From: Oscillospiraceae bacterium
GTDB lineage: Bacteria > Bacillota > Clostridia > Oscillospirales > Ruminococcaceae
Length of the DNA stretch: 8,115 bases
NCBI GenBank assembly: GCA_017848075.1
Contig: JAGALG010000134.1
Span: 1 to 8,115 of the forward strand
Direction: 5' to 3'
Notes under the pieces: generated by a model
Database searches by the model: none
The model's input: the letters and a program-made list of their open reading frames with translations, nothing else
Told to the model about the DNA's origin: nothing
Position numbers and translations under genes: made by a program
Part shown: one piece after another, positions 1-6,227 of the stretch
Layout: every line of letters begins with the position of its first letter
How positions within the stretch are numbered: the stretch's first letter is position 1

Positions 1-409
1 TGGGCCGCAGAGCCCGATAGAAAGAAGCGACCGTTTCCTCATCGTTTTCAAAGGTGGGAACGATTGTATAGCTGCAAATGCCATCCAGATACAGCTGGTG
101 GACAGCTCGTGCGACAGAATTGTGCTCCAAATCGGAGATTAGTACATGATCCCCCCGTCGAATCAGACCGGCCAAAGCAGTATTGATGGCATGAGTGCAG
201 TTGAGAGTAAAGACCACTTGCTCCGGTTGGCAGCGGAACAGCTGCGCGGCTTTCTCCCGGCAGCCATAGACCTGTGCTGCAGTGGCCGAGGCCATTTTAT
301 GACCGCTGCGGCCAGGATTGGCTCCATAGCGGGCCATCGCCCTGGAAACAGCTTGAGGGACAGAGGGCGGTTTGGGCCATGTGGTGGCCGCATTGTCCAG
401 ATAGATCAT
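1..409 (-). CDS. Cysteine desulfurase-like class V aminotransferase, N-terminal part (runs off left edge)
   Basis: A PLP-dependent fold-type I enzyme of the SufS/NifS/CsdA class, which normally removes sulfur (or selenium) from cysteine (or selenocysteine) to give alanine and an enzyme-bound persulfide. The visible 136 residues start MIYLDNAATTWPKP, the typical opening of the family. They continue with NPGRSGHKMA (about 31-40), NCTHAINTAL (70-79) and LEHNSVARA (94-102), where His96 matches the histidine that stacks on the PLP ring. The PLP lysine and catalytic cysteine lie beyond the window, so activity cannot be judged. The ATG at 409-407 is chosen because AAAGGAG (424-418) lies 8 nt upstream and the family motif begins at once. 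Its ATG overlaps the TGA of the DUF3343-type gene (ATGA), implying translational coupling. The sequence and partner recall the EF2568-like subfamily rather than the canonical SufS or IscS of Fe-S operons; the subfamily call is inference. Confidence 0.9.
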   Translation of the reverse strand, partial: MIYLDNAATTWPKPPSVPQAVSRAMARYGANPGRSGHKMASATAAQVYGCREKAAQLFRCQPEQVVFTLNCTHAINTALAGLIRRGDHVLISDLEHNSVARAVHQLYLDGICSYTIVPTFENDEETVASFYRALRP

Positions 410-645
410 CGATCCGGCTCCTTTCCTTTGGACTGATAGTTGGACTGGTAGTCGGCACTGATACCGTTTTGGGATAAAATTGCCAGGATCCGCCGCAGAT
501 CGCCGCGGACGATGATGCGATAGCCGCAGCCTTTGCGGATGCTCCGGTCCCGGACGATGCGGCAGGGAATGCCGTAGCGGTTCAGCAGCTTTTGCGCCTT
601 CATGGCATAGGTAATGGAGCGGACCGCCAGCGAATGTTCCTCCAC
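406..645 (-). CDS. DUF3343-type small protein, putative Se/S carrier-like
   Basis: A 79-residue soluble protein resembling the DUF3343 family (putative Se/S carrier-like), whose biochemical role is not established. The pattern seen is a short strand, then TYAMKAQKLLNRYGIPCRIV (residues 12-31), then RSIRKGCGYRIIV (34-46) with the family-type Gly-Cys-Gly at 39-41 (Cys40), then a helix DLRRILAILSQNGI. Cys28 and Cys40 are the only cysteines. The open frame continues upstream to an ATG at 732, but the GTG at 645-643 is the better start: a near-ideal AAGGAGGTGA lies at 660-651, 5 nt before it, and the upstream 29 residues are low in hydrophobics and lack a family match. The stop TGA overlaps the ATG of the following aminotransferase gene, so the two are probably made together. 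A role passing sulfur or selenium from that enzyme is inference from context. The family assignment is from pattern recall, not a search. Confidence 0.8.
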   Translation of the reverse strand: MEEHSLAVRSITYAMKAQKLLNRYGIPCRIVRDRSIRKGCGYRIIVRGDLRRILAILSQNGISADYQSNYQSKGKEPDR

Positions 646-650
646 AGGCT

Positions 651-660
651 TCACCTCCTT
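651..660 (-). promoter_or_regulatory. Strong Shine-Dalgarno deciding a GTG start
   Basis: On the minus strand the sequence reads AAGGAGGTGA, almost fully complementary to the 16S rRNA 3' end, 5 nt before GTG at 645-643. It argues for the GTG start over the ATG at 732, which has no comparable site. Confidence 0.85.
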
Positions 661-723
661 GTTCTTGTCTTCCTGCTCTATTCTATGCAGGGGCAGCCTG
701 TCACTGTGCCCAGAAGAAAAGCT

Positions 724-752
724 TTTACACAAATGCGGAAAAGCCGGTTGAA
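724..752 (-). promoter_or_regulatory. Candidate promoter for the minus-strand pair
   Basis: On the minus strand, TTCAAC (752-747) and TGTAAA (729-724) are separated by 17 nt, each matching 4 of 6 sigma-A consensus positions. Transcription would start near 717 and give a leader of about 70 nt before the GTG. The -35 element overlaps the -35 of the opposing cdaA promoter, so the two could compete for polymerase. This is a weak match chosen by position. Confidence 0.3.
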
Positions 753-775
753 TTTATCTGAAAGTATGATAAAAT
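748..775 (+). promoter_or_regulatory. Probable cdaA promoter (extended -10)
   Basis: TTGAAT (748-753) and TAAAAT (770-775) are spaced by 16 nt, with a TG one base upstream of the -10 (TGATAAAAT, 767-775), which is an extended -10 element of the sigma-A class. Predicted transcription start is near 782, giving a leader of about 58 nt before the cdaA ATG. The leader is too short to hold a large riboswitch and no clear hairpin is seen in it. Confidence 0.65.
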
Positions 776-825
776 TAGTATTGTAAAATGGATGAACTGT
801 TTCCCTTTGACGAACAGCCAAGGAC

Positions 826-834
826 AAAGGAGTG
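826..834 (+). promoter_or_regulatory. Ribosome binding site of cdaA
   Basis: AAAGGAGTG lies 5 nt before the ATG at 840. No comparable site precedes the alternative in-frame ATG at 792, so this site fixes the start of the diadenylate cyclase. Confidence 0.75.
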
Positions 835-839
835 TTGGT

Positions 840-1724
840 ATGGACAGTACATGGATGAATCATTTGATTGGTAATATCCGAGGAATGGGCCTGAACGACT
901 ATTTGGATATTCTGGTCGTAGCCTTTTTGGTATATTACATGGCGAAGCTAATCAAAGAAACCAGAGCGATGCAGCTGTTAAAAGGTATGGCAGCATTGGC
1001 GCTGATCTACTTTGTTGCGGCTGTTGCGGAGCTGGAGACCCTCCAGTTTATTATGAATACCGTAATCAGTACCGGTGTTCTGGCGCTGGTGATTTTGTTC
1101 CAGCCGGAGCTGCGCCGTGTTCTGGAGCGTGTGGCTCAGACTCGTCTGGGTACTTTGAAGACTTTCTTTGGCGGCGGTGATTCCGATGAAGCCAATTTGG
1201 CAGCGACCTCTGAGTGCATCGACATTGTCTGTGAAGCCTGCAAGAGCCTGTCTAAGACTCGCACCGGCGCTCTGATGGTCTTCGAGCGAGAGACCAAGCT
1301 GGGTGAGATCATTAAAACCGGTACCGTTGTGGATGCAGCCCCCAGCACGGAGCTGATCGGCAACTTGTTCTATGTCAATACCCCGCTCCACGATGGCGCT
1401 ATGGTCATCCGGGACGGCCGTCTGTATGCCTCCGGCTGCTTCTTGCCGCTGAGCCAGAACTATACCATCAGCAAGGAGATGGGTACCCGTCACCGTGCTG
1501 CTTTGGGTATGAGTGAGAACTCCGATGCTCTTGTCGTTGTAGTTTCCGAGGAGACCGGCGTGATCTCCGTAGCGGAAAACGGCAAGATCGACCGTAACTA
1601 TAACACCGATGGTCTGAAAAAACGCCTGCGCAAAGGCCTGCTGAAAAAGCAGGATGAGGCAGAAAAACAGACGAAGGAAGAAGAATCTGCTGTGAAAGCA
1701 CTGCTGAAGAAGGTGAAACGCTAA
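840..1724 (+). CDS. cdaA: Diadenylate cyclase CdaA (c-di-AMP synthase)
   Basis: Membrane-bound enzyme that condenses two ATP into cyclic di-AMP, a second messenger controlling potassium and osmolyte uptake and cell-wall homeostasis in Firmicutes. The 294 residues show three N-terminal membrane helices (about 22-38, 47-64, 70-88), the conserved FQPELRRVLE (87-96), then the DAC (DisA_N) domain at about 125-250. Its signature motifs are intact: DGA at 185-187 within TPLHDGAMVI, and RHR at 217-219 within GTRHRAALG. A lysine-rich charged tail (about 259-294) makes it somewhat longer than the roughly 270-residue family norm. The ATG at 840 is preferred over one at 792 because AAAGGAGTG (826-834) precedes it and the 16 extra residues look non-coding. 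The stop overlaps the next start (TAATG), so cdaR is translationally coupled. Product call is firm; enzymatic activity is inferred from intact motifs. Confidence 0.96.
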   Translation: MDSTWMNHLIGNIRGMGLNDYLDILVVAFLVYYMAKLIKETRAMQLLKGMAALALIYFVAAVAELETLQFIMNTVISTGVLALVILFQPELRRVLERVAQTRLGTLKTFFGGGDSDEANLAATSECIDIVCEACKSLSKTRTGALMVFERETKLGEIIKTGTVVDAAPSTELIGNLFYVNTPLHDGAMVIRDGRLYASGCFLPLSQNYTISKEMGTRHRAALGMSENSDALVVVVSEETGVISVAENGKIDRNYNTDGLKKRLRKGLLKKQDEAEKQTKEEESAVKALLKKVKR

Positions 1725-2986
1725 TGCTTAGACGCTTTTTGACCCATGATACAACTTTGAAAGTGGTTTCTCTGCTGATTGCCTTCGCCGCATGGCTGCT
1801 GGTTGTAGAGAATATGGACAGAGAAAGCTATGCAACCTTCCGTGATGTGGCCATTGATCTGAGCAATGTGGAGGATTCCATCAGTACGCTGGGTCTGAAC
1901 TCTATCAGCCCGGATGTGGAGCAGGCCACCGTTAGCGTCAGCGGTGTTATGTACGCCGTTGGTAACCTGTCGAAGGACGATATTTCCATTGTTCCTGATG
2001 TGTCCAAAGTTACCGGCGCCGGTGTTTATGAGCTGCCGCTGATCGCTACCATTCATACAGACAGTGGCGAGGTGACGGTCAACTCCGTCAGTCCGAGCCG
2101 CATTACCGTTCGCTTCGATACTCTGCACACCAAGGTGCTGGCGATCGAATCCAATCTGAACGGTCTGCGCAGCGAAGTGGGCTATCTGATCCAGGACGAA
2201 GTGGTGAATCCGTCTCAAGTGACCATTACCGGCCCGGAAGCAGAGGTCAGCCGCATTGACCGCTGTCAGGTTCGCAGCACGGTGGATGAGAAACTGTCGG
2301 AAACCTATAGTAAAAAATCCGCCATTGTCCTTTTGGACAAAAACGGCAATGAAATCCAGCCGGATAATCTGAGTCTGGATGTGACCGAAGCAACGGTTAC
2401 CATTCCGGTTCTGAAGATCAAAGATATTCCGGTAGAACTGCAGTTTATGAATGTGCCAGATCACTTCCCACTGGAAGATCTGGAGTTTACCCTGTCCAGC
2501 GAATATATCCCGCTGGCTGGTCCGGAGGCGTCCATTGAGAAATATGCTTCTATCCTGCTGGATCATATTGATTTCAAACAGTTGGGTCTGGGCAGCACCT
2601 ACGCCTTTGAGGTCAGTCTGCCGACCGGTTTCTACAATGTAGAAAATATCCAGAGCGTGCAGGTTTCCCTCAATGACGAGGGCATGAGCAGCCGCAAGAT
2701 CAATCTGGAGAGCATTTCTGTCGTCAATGCCCCTCTGGGCTACAAGGCGGAAGCGCTGGCTCAGCAGCTGAGCGTGGAGCTGGTGGGCGACGCCGCTGTG
2801 CTGGAGACCATTGCTGCCGGAGATATCATCGCAGAAGTGGATATGAAGCAGAGCAGCGAGATCGAAGTGGGGCAGGTCCTGATGCCGGTGAAGGTCTATG
2901 TACCAAATGGCAGTCGAGTTTGGGCCAAAGGCTCCTATGAAGTAGTCGTTTCCATTGGTATGGAGAACGGCGAGGAAGCGGAATAA
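1724..2986 (+). CDS. cdaR: CdaA regulatory protein CdaR (YbbR-domain protein)
   Basis: A single-pass membrane protein that binds and modulates the diadenylate cyclase CdaA, with its body outside the membrane. The 420 residues begin with a short cytoplasmic segment and one membrane helix (about 12-28, VVSLLIAFAAWLLVV in part), with the DTTLKVVSLLIAFAAWLLV pattern typical of YbbR proteins. The rest is beta-rich and divides into about four YbbR-like repeats (roughly 36-145, 147-240, 241-335, 336-415), each with a strand series around patterns such as SPSRITVRFD (123-132), NPSQVTITGPEAEVSRI (162-178) and IPLAGPEASIEKY (262-274). The GP-E-A--I motif recurs in repeats 2 and 3. It ends with an acidic EEAE tail and TAA followed in frame by TGA. 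It directly follows and overlaps cdaA, the standard arrangement. Unusually, glmM does not follow; a terminator-like hairpin and an oxidoreductase gene do. Confidence 0.93.
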   Translation: MLRRFLTHDTTLKVVSLLIAFAAWLLVVENMDRESYATFRDVAIDLSNVEDSISTLGLNSISPDVEQATVSVSGVMYAVGNLSKDDISIVPDVSKVTGAGVYELPLIATIHTDSGEVTVNSVSPSRITVRFDTLHTKVLAIESNLNGLRSEVGYLIQDEVVNPSQVTITGPEAEVSRIDRCQVRSTVDEKLSETYSKKSAIVLLDKNGNEIQPDNLSLDVTEATVTIPVLKIKDIPVELQFMNVPDHFPLEDLEFTLSSEYIPLAGPEASIEKYASILLDHIDFKQLGLGSTYAFEVSLPTGFYNVENIQSVQVSLNDEGMSSRKINLESISVVNAPLGYKAEALAQQLSVELVGDAAVLETIAAGDIIAEVDMKQSSEIEVGQVLMPVKVYVPNGSRVWAKGSYEVVVSIGMENGEEAE

Positions 2987-2993
2987 TGAGATC

Positions 2994-3028
2994 AAAAGGC
3001 TGTCAGGCAAATACCCGGCAGCCTTTTT
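2994..3028 (+). terminator. Intrinsic terminator-like hairpin after cdaR
   Basis: AAAAGGCTGTC (2994-3004) pairs with GGCAGCCTTTT (3017-3027), allowing one G-T pair, around a 12-nt loop, and the right arm runs into five T residues (3024-3028). The paired A-run and T-run also make it usable on the minus strand. It begins 7 nt after the cdaR stop, so it probably ends the cdaAR transcript, fully or partly. The next gene starts only 24 nt further on. Confidence 0.75.
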
Positions 3029-3052
3029 GCTGAAAAAGCCTTGGGAGGAACT

Positions 3053-4645
3053 ATGGCAATTATTGTATCCAATATTAAAAGCGGATTGAATCAGGGCCGG
3101 GAGGATATTTTCCGCATCGCCTGCCGCACAGCGAAGCTGTCTGCGGAACAGGTACAGGAGATCTATCTGGTAAAAAGCTCTGTCGATGCCCGGAAAAAGA
3201 ACAATATCCACATTGTCAGCTCGGTCTGCATTGTTGCGGCTGGCAATGAGGAGGCTCTGGTTCGCCGAGCTTCCAGCAAGGATGTGCAGCTGCAAGAGCA
3301 GGAGGAGCTAAGCTTCAGCTGCGGTAGTCGTGCTTTGAGCCATCGACCGGTGGTTGTAGGCTTTGGCCCGGCTGGTATGTTTGCGGCTTTGGTGCTGGCG
3401 CGTTTGGGCTATGAGCCTATTGTGCTGGAGCGCGGTGCTGCAATGGAAGAACGGGTGAAAGCAGTAGAAGCTTTCTGGAAGGGCCGTGTACTGAATCCAA
3501 AGACCAATGTACAGTTTGGTGAAGGCGGAGCCGGAACCTTCTCCGATGGCAAGTTGACCACCCGAATCAGCGATCCCCGCTGCAGCTATATTTTGGAGGA
3601 GATGATCCGTCATGGTGCACCGGAGGAGATTCGCTATAAGCAGAAGCCTCATGTAGGCACCGACCATCTGCGCCATGTGGTGAAGGCTATCCGACAGGAG
3701 ATCATTCAGCTGGGCGGTGAGATTCGCTTTGGTGTTAAGATGGAGAAAATTTTGCGGCACAATGGCCGCATCTGCGGTCTACTGACCTCAGAAGGGGAGC
3801 TGCCCGCTGAACAGCTGGTGTTGGCCATTGGACACAGCGCCAGAGATACATTTGAAATGCTGGAGAGAGAGCAGGTCTTCCTGGAGTCCAAGCCTTTCTC
3901 TGTGGGTGTTCGTGTAGAGCATCCTCAGTCTCTTATTGACGAGGGCCTGTATGGTAAGTTGGCTGGTCATCCGGCTTTGCCGAAGGGAGAATATCAGCTG
4001 TCCCACCGTCTGAACGGCAGAGGTGTTTATACCTTTTGCATGTGCCCCGGTGGCTTGGTCGTGCCTTCCTCCTCGGAGGAGGATACCATCGTTACCAATG
4101 GTATGAGCTACTTTGCCCGTGACGGTGTCAATGCCAACTCTGCGGTTGTGGTGTCTGTGGACAGCAGTGATTACGGAGAGGGAGCCCTTGCCGGTGTGGC
4201 GTTCCAGCGGATGCTGGAGCGCAGAGCCTTTGAGCAGGCAGGAAGGACCTATGAAGCTCCGGCGCAGACAGTGACCTCTTATTTGGGTGGCAAGCTGTCG
4301 CTGGAACAGTGTGGAACCAAACCTACCTTTGCTTGTGGTGTGGCAGAACGGGATTTGAATCAGCTGTTCCCGGAGAAGGTGAATCAGATGCTTCATTTGG
4401 GCTTCCAGGTGTTCAATGGAAAAATCCGGGGCTTTGGCGGTGATCAGGCTGTCATCACTGCACCGGAGACCCGAACTTCTTCTCCGGTGCGAATCACCAG
4501 AAATGAAGAGCTGCAGGCCATCGGTTTGGAAGGCTTGTACCCTTGTGGTGAGGGTGCGGGTTACGCCGGCGGCATAGTATCTGCGGCAGTGGATGGGGTG
4601 CGAATCGCCCAAAAGATTGCGGAGCAGTATAAACCACTGCGCTAA
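3053..4645 (+). CDS. FAD-dependent oxidoreductase, COG2509-type
   Basis: A 530-residue soluble flavoprotein of the group often annotated as NAD(P)/FAD-dependent or FAD-dependent dehydrogenase; the physiological substrate of this family is not established to my knowledge. An N-terminal domain (about 1-95) precedes a dinucleotide-binding Rossmann fold: VVVGFGPAGMFAALVLARLG (100-119) with GFGPAG at 103-108 and an acidic residue at the end of strand 2 (LERG, Glu126). The family hallmark FGEGGAGTFSDGKLTTR lies at 155-171. A second FAD contact is LYPCGEGAGYAGGI (495-508) near the C-terminus. Length fits the family. The ATG at 3053 follows GGGAGGA (3043-3049); a TTG at 3041 in the same frame overlaps that site and is rejected. 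No signal peptide or membrane helix is seen. Position after a terminator-like hairpin suggests expression by readthrough or an internal promoter. Confidence 0.88.
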   Translation: MAIIVSNIKSGLNQGREDIFRIACRTAKLSAEQVQEIYLVKSSVDARKKNNIHIVSSVCIVAAGNEEALVRRASSKDVQLQEQEELSFSCGSRALSHRPVVVGFGPAGMFAALVLARLGYEPIVLERGAAMEERVKAVEAFWKGRVLNPKTNVQFGEGGAGTFSDGKLTTRISDPRCSYILEEMIRHGAPEEIRYKQKPHVGTDHLRHVVKAIRQEIIQLGGEIRFGVKMEKILRHNGRICGLLTSEGELPAEQLVLAIGHSARDTFEMLEREQVFLESKPFSVGVRVEHPQSLIDEGLYGKLAGHPALPKGEYQLSHRLNGRGVYTFCMCPGGLVVPSSSEEDTIVTNGMSYFARDGVNANSAVVVSVDSSDYGEGALAGVAFQRMLERRAFEQAGRTYEAPAQTVTSYLGGKLSLEQCGTKPTFACGVAERDLNQLFPEKVNQMLHLGFQVFNGKIRGFGGDQAVITAPETRTSSPVRITRNEELQAIGLEGLYPCGEGAGYAGGIVSAAVDGVRIAQKIAEQYKPLR

Positions 4646-4684
4646 GGCGTTGAATTTTGTGTTTTAGAGGAAAAGAGAACAACA

Positions 4685-5332
4685 ATGAGCAAATATGATG
4701 TAATTTTATTTGATCTGGACGGCACTTTGACCGATCCGGAGCTGGGAATCACCACCTGTGTCCAGTATGCACTGGAGGCGCAGGGAATCCATGTAGAGGA
4801 TCGCAGTACACTGCGTCCGTTTATCGGCCCACCGCTGGTGGAGGGTTTTATGACCCTGCAGGGTCTGAGCCGGGAACAGGCAGAGGAAGCAACTGCCAAA
4901 TATCGGGAGCGTTTTTCTACAGTGGGTCTGTATGAAAACGAGGTATATCCCGGTATCGATGGAATGTTGGAAAAATTGAAACAGCAGGGGAAACTGCTGG
5001 GTGTAGCAACCTCCAAACCAGAGATTTTTGCTCTGAAAATTCTGGAGCATTTCGGATTGGATGGCTACTTTGATGAAATCACCGGTGCGGAACTGAGCAG
5101 CGGCGGCCGCAACAGCAAGGTGGATGTTCTTCGCTGTGCCATGTATCGTTTGGGCGTCAGCGACAAGAGTCGCTGTGTGCTGGTAGGCGACCGGAAGTAT
5201 GATGTGGAAGCAGCAAAACAGCTGGGCATTGATTCCGTCGCCGTACTCTACGGCTTTGGCAGCCGGGATGAATTTTCCGGCACTGTTGCTGTAGCAGCCA
5301 ATGTCAGCCAGTTGGAACAGATTCTATTGTAA
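4685..5332 (+). CDS. HAD-family hydrolase, phosphoglycolate-phosphatase-like
   Basis: A 215-residue cytoplasmic phosphatase of the haloacid dehalogenase superfamily, subclass with a helical (C1) cap inserted after motif I. All four motifs are visible: motif I FDLDGTLTD with nucleophile Asp10 and acid/base Asp12, motif II LGVATSKP with Thr109/Ser110, motif III Lys145 in RNSKVDVL, and motif IV VLVGDRKYDVEAA with Asp169 and Asp173 for Mg2+. The cap spans about 16-85. The overall pattern matches Gph/PpaX/YfnB-like enzymes that act on small phosphate monoesters (phosphoglycolate, pyrophosphate or nucleotides), but the substrate cannot be read from sequence. The start ATG is preceded by AGAGG (4666-4670), a rather distant and weak site. 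It lies 39 nt after the oxidoreductase gene with no terminator between and 15 nt before the YczE-type gene, so all three may share a transcript. Confidence 0.9.
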   Translation: MSKYDVILFDLDGTLTDPELGITTCVQYALEAQGIHVEDRSTLRPFIGPPLVEGFMTLQGLSREQAEEATAKYRERFSTVGLYENEVYPGIDGMLEKLKQQGKLLGVATSKPEIFALKILEHFGLDGYFDEITGAELSSGGRNSKVDVLRCAMYRLGVSDKSRCVLVGDRKYDVEAAKQLGIDSVAVLYGFGSRDEFSGTVAVAANVSQLEQILL

Positions 5333-5347
5333 GATAGGAGAAACAAT

Positions 5348-6001
5348 ATGAAGAAAAGTCTGACCATTCGCCGCTACGGGATCTTTTTACTGGGACTGTT
5401 TATCATTTCTTTGGGTGTTGCCCTGTCCACAAAGGCTGGACTGGGCTCCTCACCGGTCACTTCGGTACCCTACAGTATGTCCCTGATTCTGCCGGCGCTG
5501 ACCGTCGGAAATTGGAGCATTTCCCTATATCTGATTCTGATTGCAGCCCAGTGGGTGCTGAGCAAAGGAAGTATCAGCAAGGTAGAACTGCTGACCCAAT
5601 TGGCAGCCAGTTTGATCTTTGGATATTTTGTGGACTTTCATATGTTCTGGCTTCAGTGGCTGTCTCCCAGTTGGTATCCGGGCAGAATCTTTTGTCTGGT
5701 ACTGGGCTGTTCCGTACTGGCACTGGGTATCAGCTTCCAGTTGATGGCTGGGGTAGCTATGCTGCCACCGGAGAGCTTTGCCAAGCTGCTGGGTGAGCTG
5801 AGCGGGAAGGGCTATGGCAGCGCGAAAGTGCGTCTGGATGTGACCATGACCCTGATTGCTGCTGTTCTTTGCCTGTTACTCCGTGGACAGTTGGACGGCG
5901 TGCGGGAGGGTACCGTTATTGCCGCTTTGCTGGTTGGAAACATTGCCAAGTTCTACGGAAAACACAACGGAAAACTGAAAGCACTGTTGCTGCCGGAATA
6001 A
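5348..6001 (+). CDS. YczE/YitT-type multi-pass membrane protein
   Basis: A 217-residue integral membrane protein of the YczE-like family (COG2364-type; also related to YitT proteins), of unknown transport or regulatory function. It opens with a basic N-terminus (MKKSLTIRRYG) and a membrane helix at about 11-26, followed by the family-like segment STKAGLGSSPVTSVPYS (27-43). Further hydrophobic segments lie at about 53-70, 78-98, 112-140, 167-182 and 189-203, so five to six membrane passes are likely. ATAGGAG (5334-5340) sits 7 nt before the ATG, and the gene begins 15 nt after the HAD phosphatase gene, consistent with one operon. In some bacteria YczE genes lie next to regulator or antibiotic-synthesis genes; nothing of that kind is visible here. 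Family call is from pattern recognition. Confidence 0.82.
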   Translation: MKKSLTIRRYGIFLLGLFIISLGVALSTKAGLGSSPVTSVPYSMSLILPALTVGNWSISLYLILIAAQWVLSKGSISKVELLTQLAASLIFGYFVDFHMFWLQWLSPSWYPGRIFCLVLGCSVLALGISFQLMAGVAMLPPESFAKLLGELSGKGYGSAKVRLDVTMTLIAAVLCLLLRGQLDGVREGTVIAALLVGNIAKFYGKHNGKLKALLLPE

Positions 6002-6108
6002 AGAAAATCGAAAATCAAAGTTGGAGATTTGACGAGAAAACAGGCGAAAATTCGAGAGAAGATGCGATTTTGACCCTTTTTCGGGCTAAAAATCATGGAA
6101 AACTGTTT

Positions 6109-6132
6109 GTTTCCGATTTGGAAACTTTTTTT
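6109..6132 (+). terminator. Weak intrinsic terminator candidate
   Basis: GTTTCC (6109-6114) and GGAAAC (6120-6125) form a perfect 6-bp stem around a 5-nt loop, followed directly by seven T residues (6126-6132). The stem is short with only half G-C pairs, so termination may be partial. It lies about 110 nt after the YczE-type stop and just before the next promoter, where a terminator is expected. Confidence 0.45.
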
Positions 6133-6138
6133 GCTTGC

Positions 6139-6167
6139 TTGTTTCGTTGTGGAAAATCTGATAAAAT
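6139..6167 (+). promoter_or_regulatory. Probable promoter of the CNNM/CorC-type gene
   Basis: TTGTTT (6139-6144) and TAAAAT (6162-6167) are 17 nt apart, and a TG one base upstream makes TGATAAAAT (6159-6167), the same extended -10 as in the cdaA promoter. Predicted start is near 6174, giving a leader of about 54 nt that contains a small hairpin (6177-6193). Confidence 0.6.
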
Positions 6168-6176
6168 AGTATGGAA

Positions 6177-6193
6177 CTGCAAAAAATTTGCAG
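6177..6193 (+). repeat. Perfect inverted repeat in the leader of the CNNM/CorC-type gene
   Basis: CTGCAAA (6177-6183) and TTTGCAG (6187-6193) are exact inverted copies around AAA. It falls a few bases after the predicted transcription start and 35 nt before the TTG start. It could be a 5' stabilising RNA hairpin or an operator for a dimeric repressor. No T-run follows it, so it is not a terminator. Confidence 0.55.
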
Positions 6194-6212
6194 AATAAAA
6201 ATAATGACATTT

Positions 6213-6217
6213 AGGAG
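6213..6217 (+). promoter_or_regulatory. Ribosome binding site supporting a TTG start
   Basis: AGGAG lies 10 nt before TTG at 6228. No in-frame ATG lies close by, so this site is the main support for TTG initiation of the CNNM/CorC-type gene. TTG starts and the somewhat long spacing suggest modest translation. Confidence 0.6.
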
Positions 6218-6227
6218 CTGATTTTTC

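Noticed and set aside
146..436. Plus-strand open frame at the left end
   Set aside because: The opposite strand reads as a continuous aminotransferase N-terminus with an excellent ribosome binding site; the plus-strand peptide has no family pattern.
782..839. Possible c-di-AMP (ydaO-type) or other riboswitch in the cdaA leader
   Set aside because: The predicted leader is only about 58 nt, far too short for that class, and shows no supporting stems.
978..1493. Open frame of 171 codons on the minus strand
   Set aside because: It is antisense to the diadenylate cyclase catalytic domain, whose DGA and RHR motifs establish the plus-strand frame.
1721..3295. Long open frame of 524 codons on the minus strand
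   Set aside because: It lies fully antisense to cdaR and the start of the oxidoreductase gene, both with clear family motifs. Its translation is rich in His, Gln, Asn and Arg with no domain pattern, as expected from the complement of a codon-biased gene.
3788..4612. Open frame of 274 codons on the minus strand
   Set aside because: It is a shadow of the oxidoreductase gene, whose FAD-binding motifs run through the same bases in the plus-strand frame.
6066..6094. Imperfect hairpin GATTTT...CCC / GGG...AAAATC in the gap before the CNNM/CorC-type gene
   Set aside because: The stem is interrupted by unpaired bases and is not followed by a T-run, so I do not call it a terminator; the site at 6109-6132 fits better.
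5869..6198. Plus-strand open frame of 109 codons across the end of the YczE-type gene and the gap
   Set aside because: Its first half overlaps the YczE-type gene in another frame, it has no ribosome binding site, and it runs through the predicted terminator and promoter.
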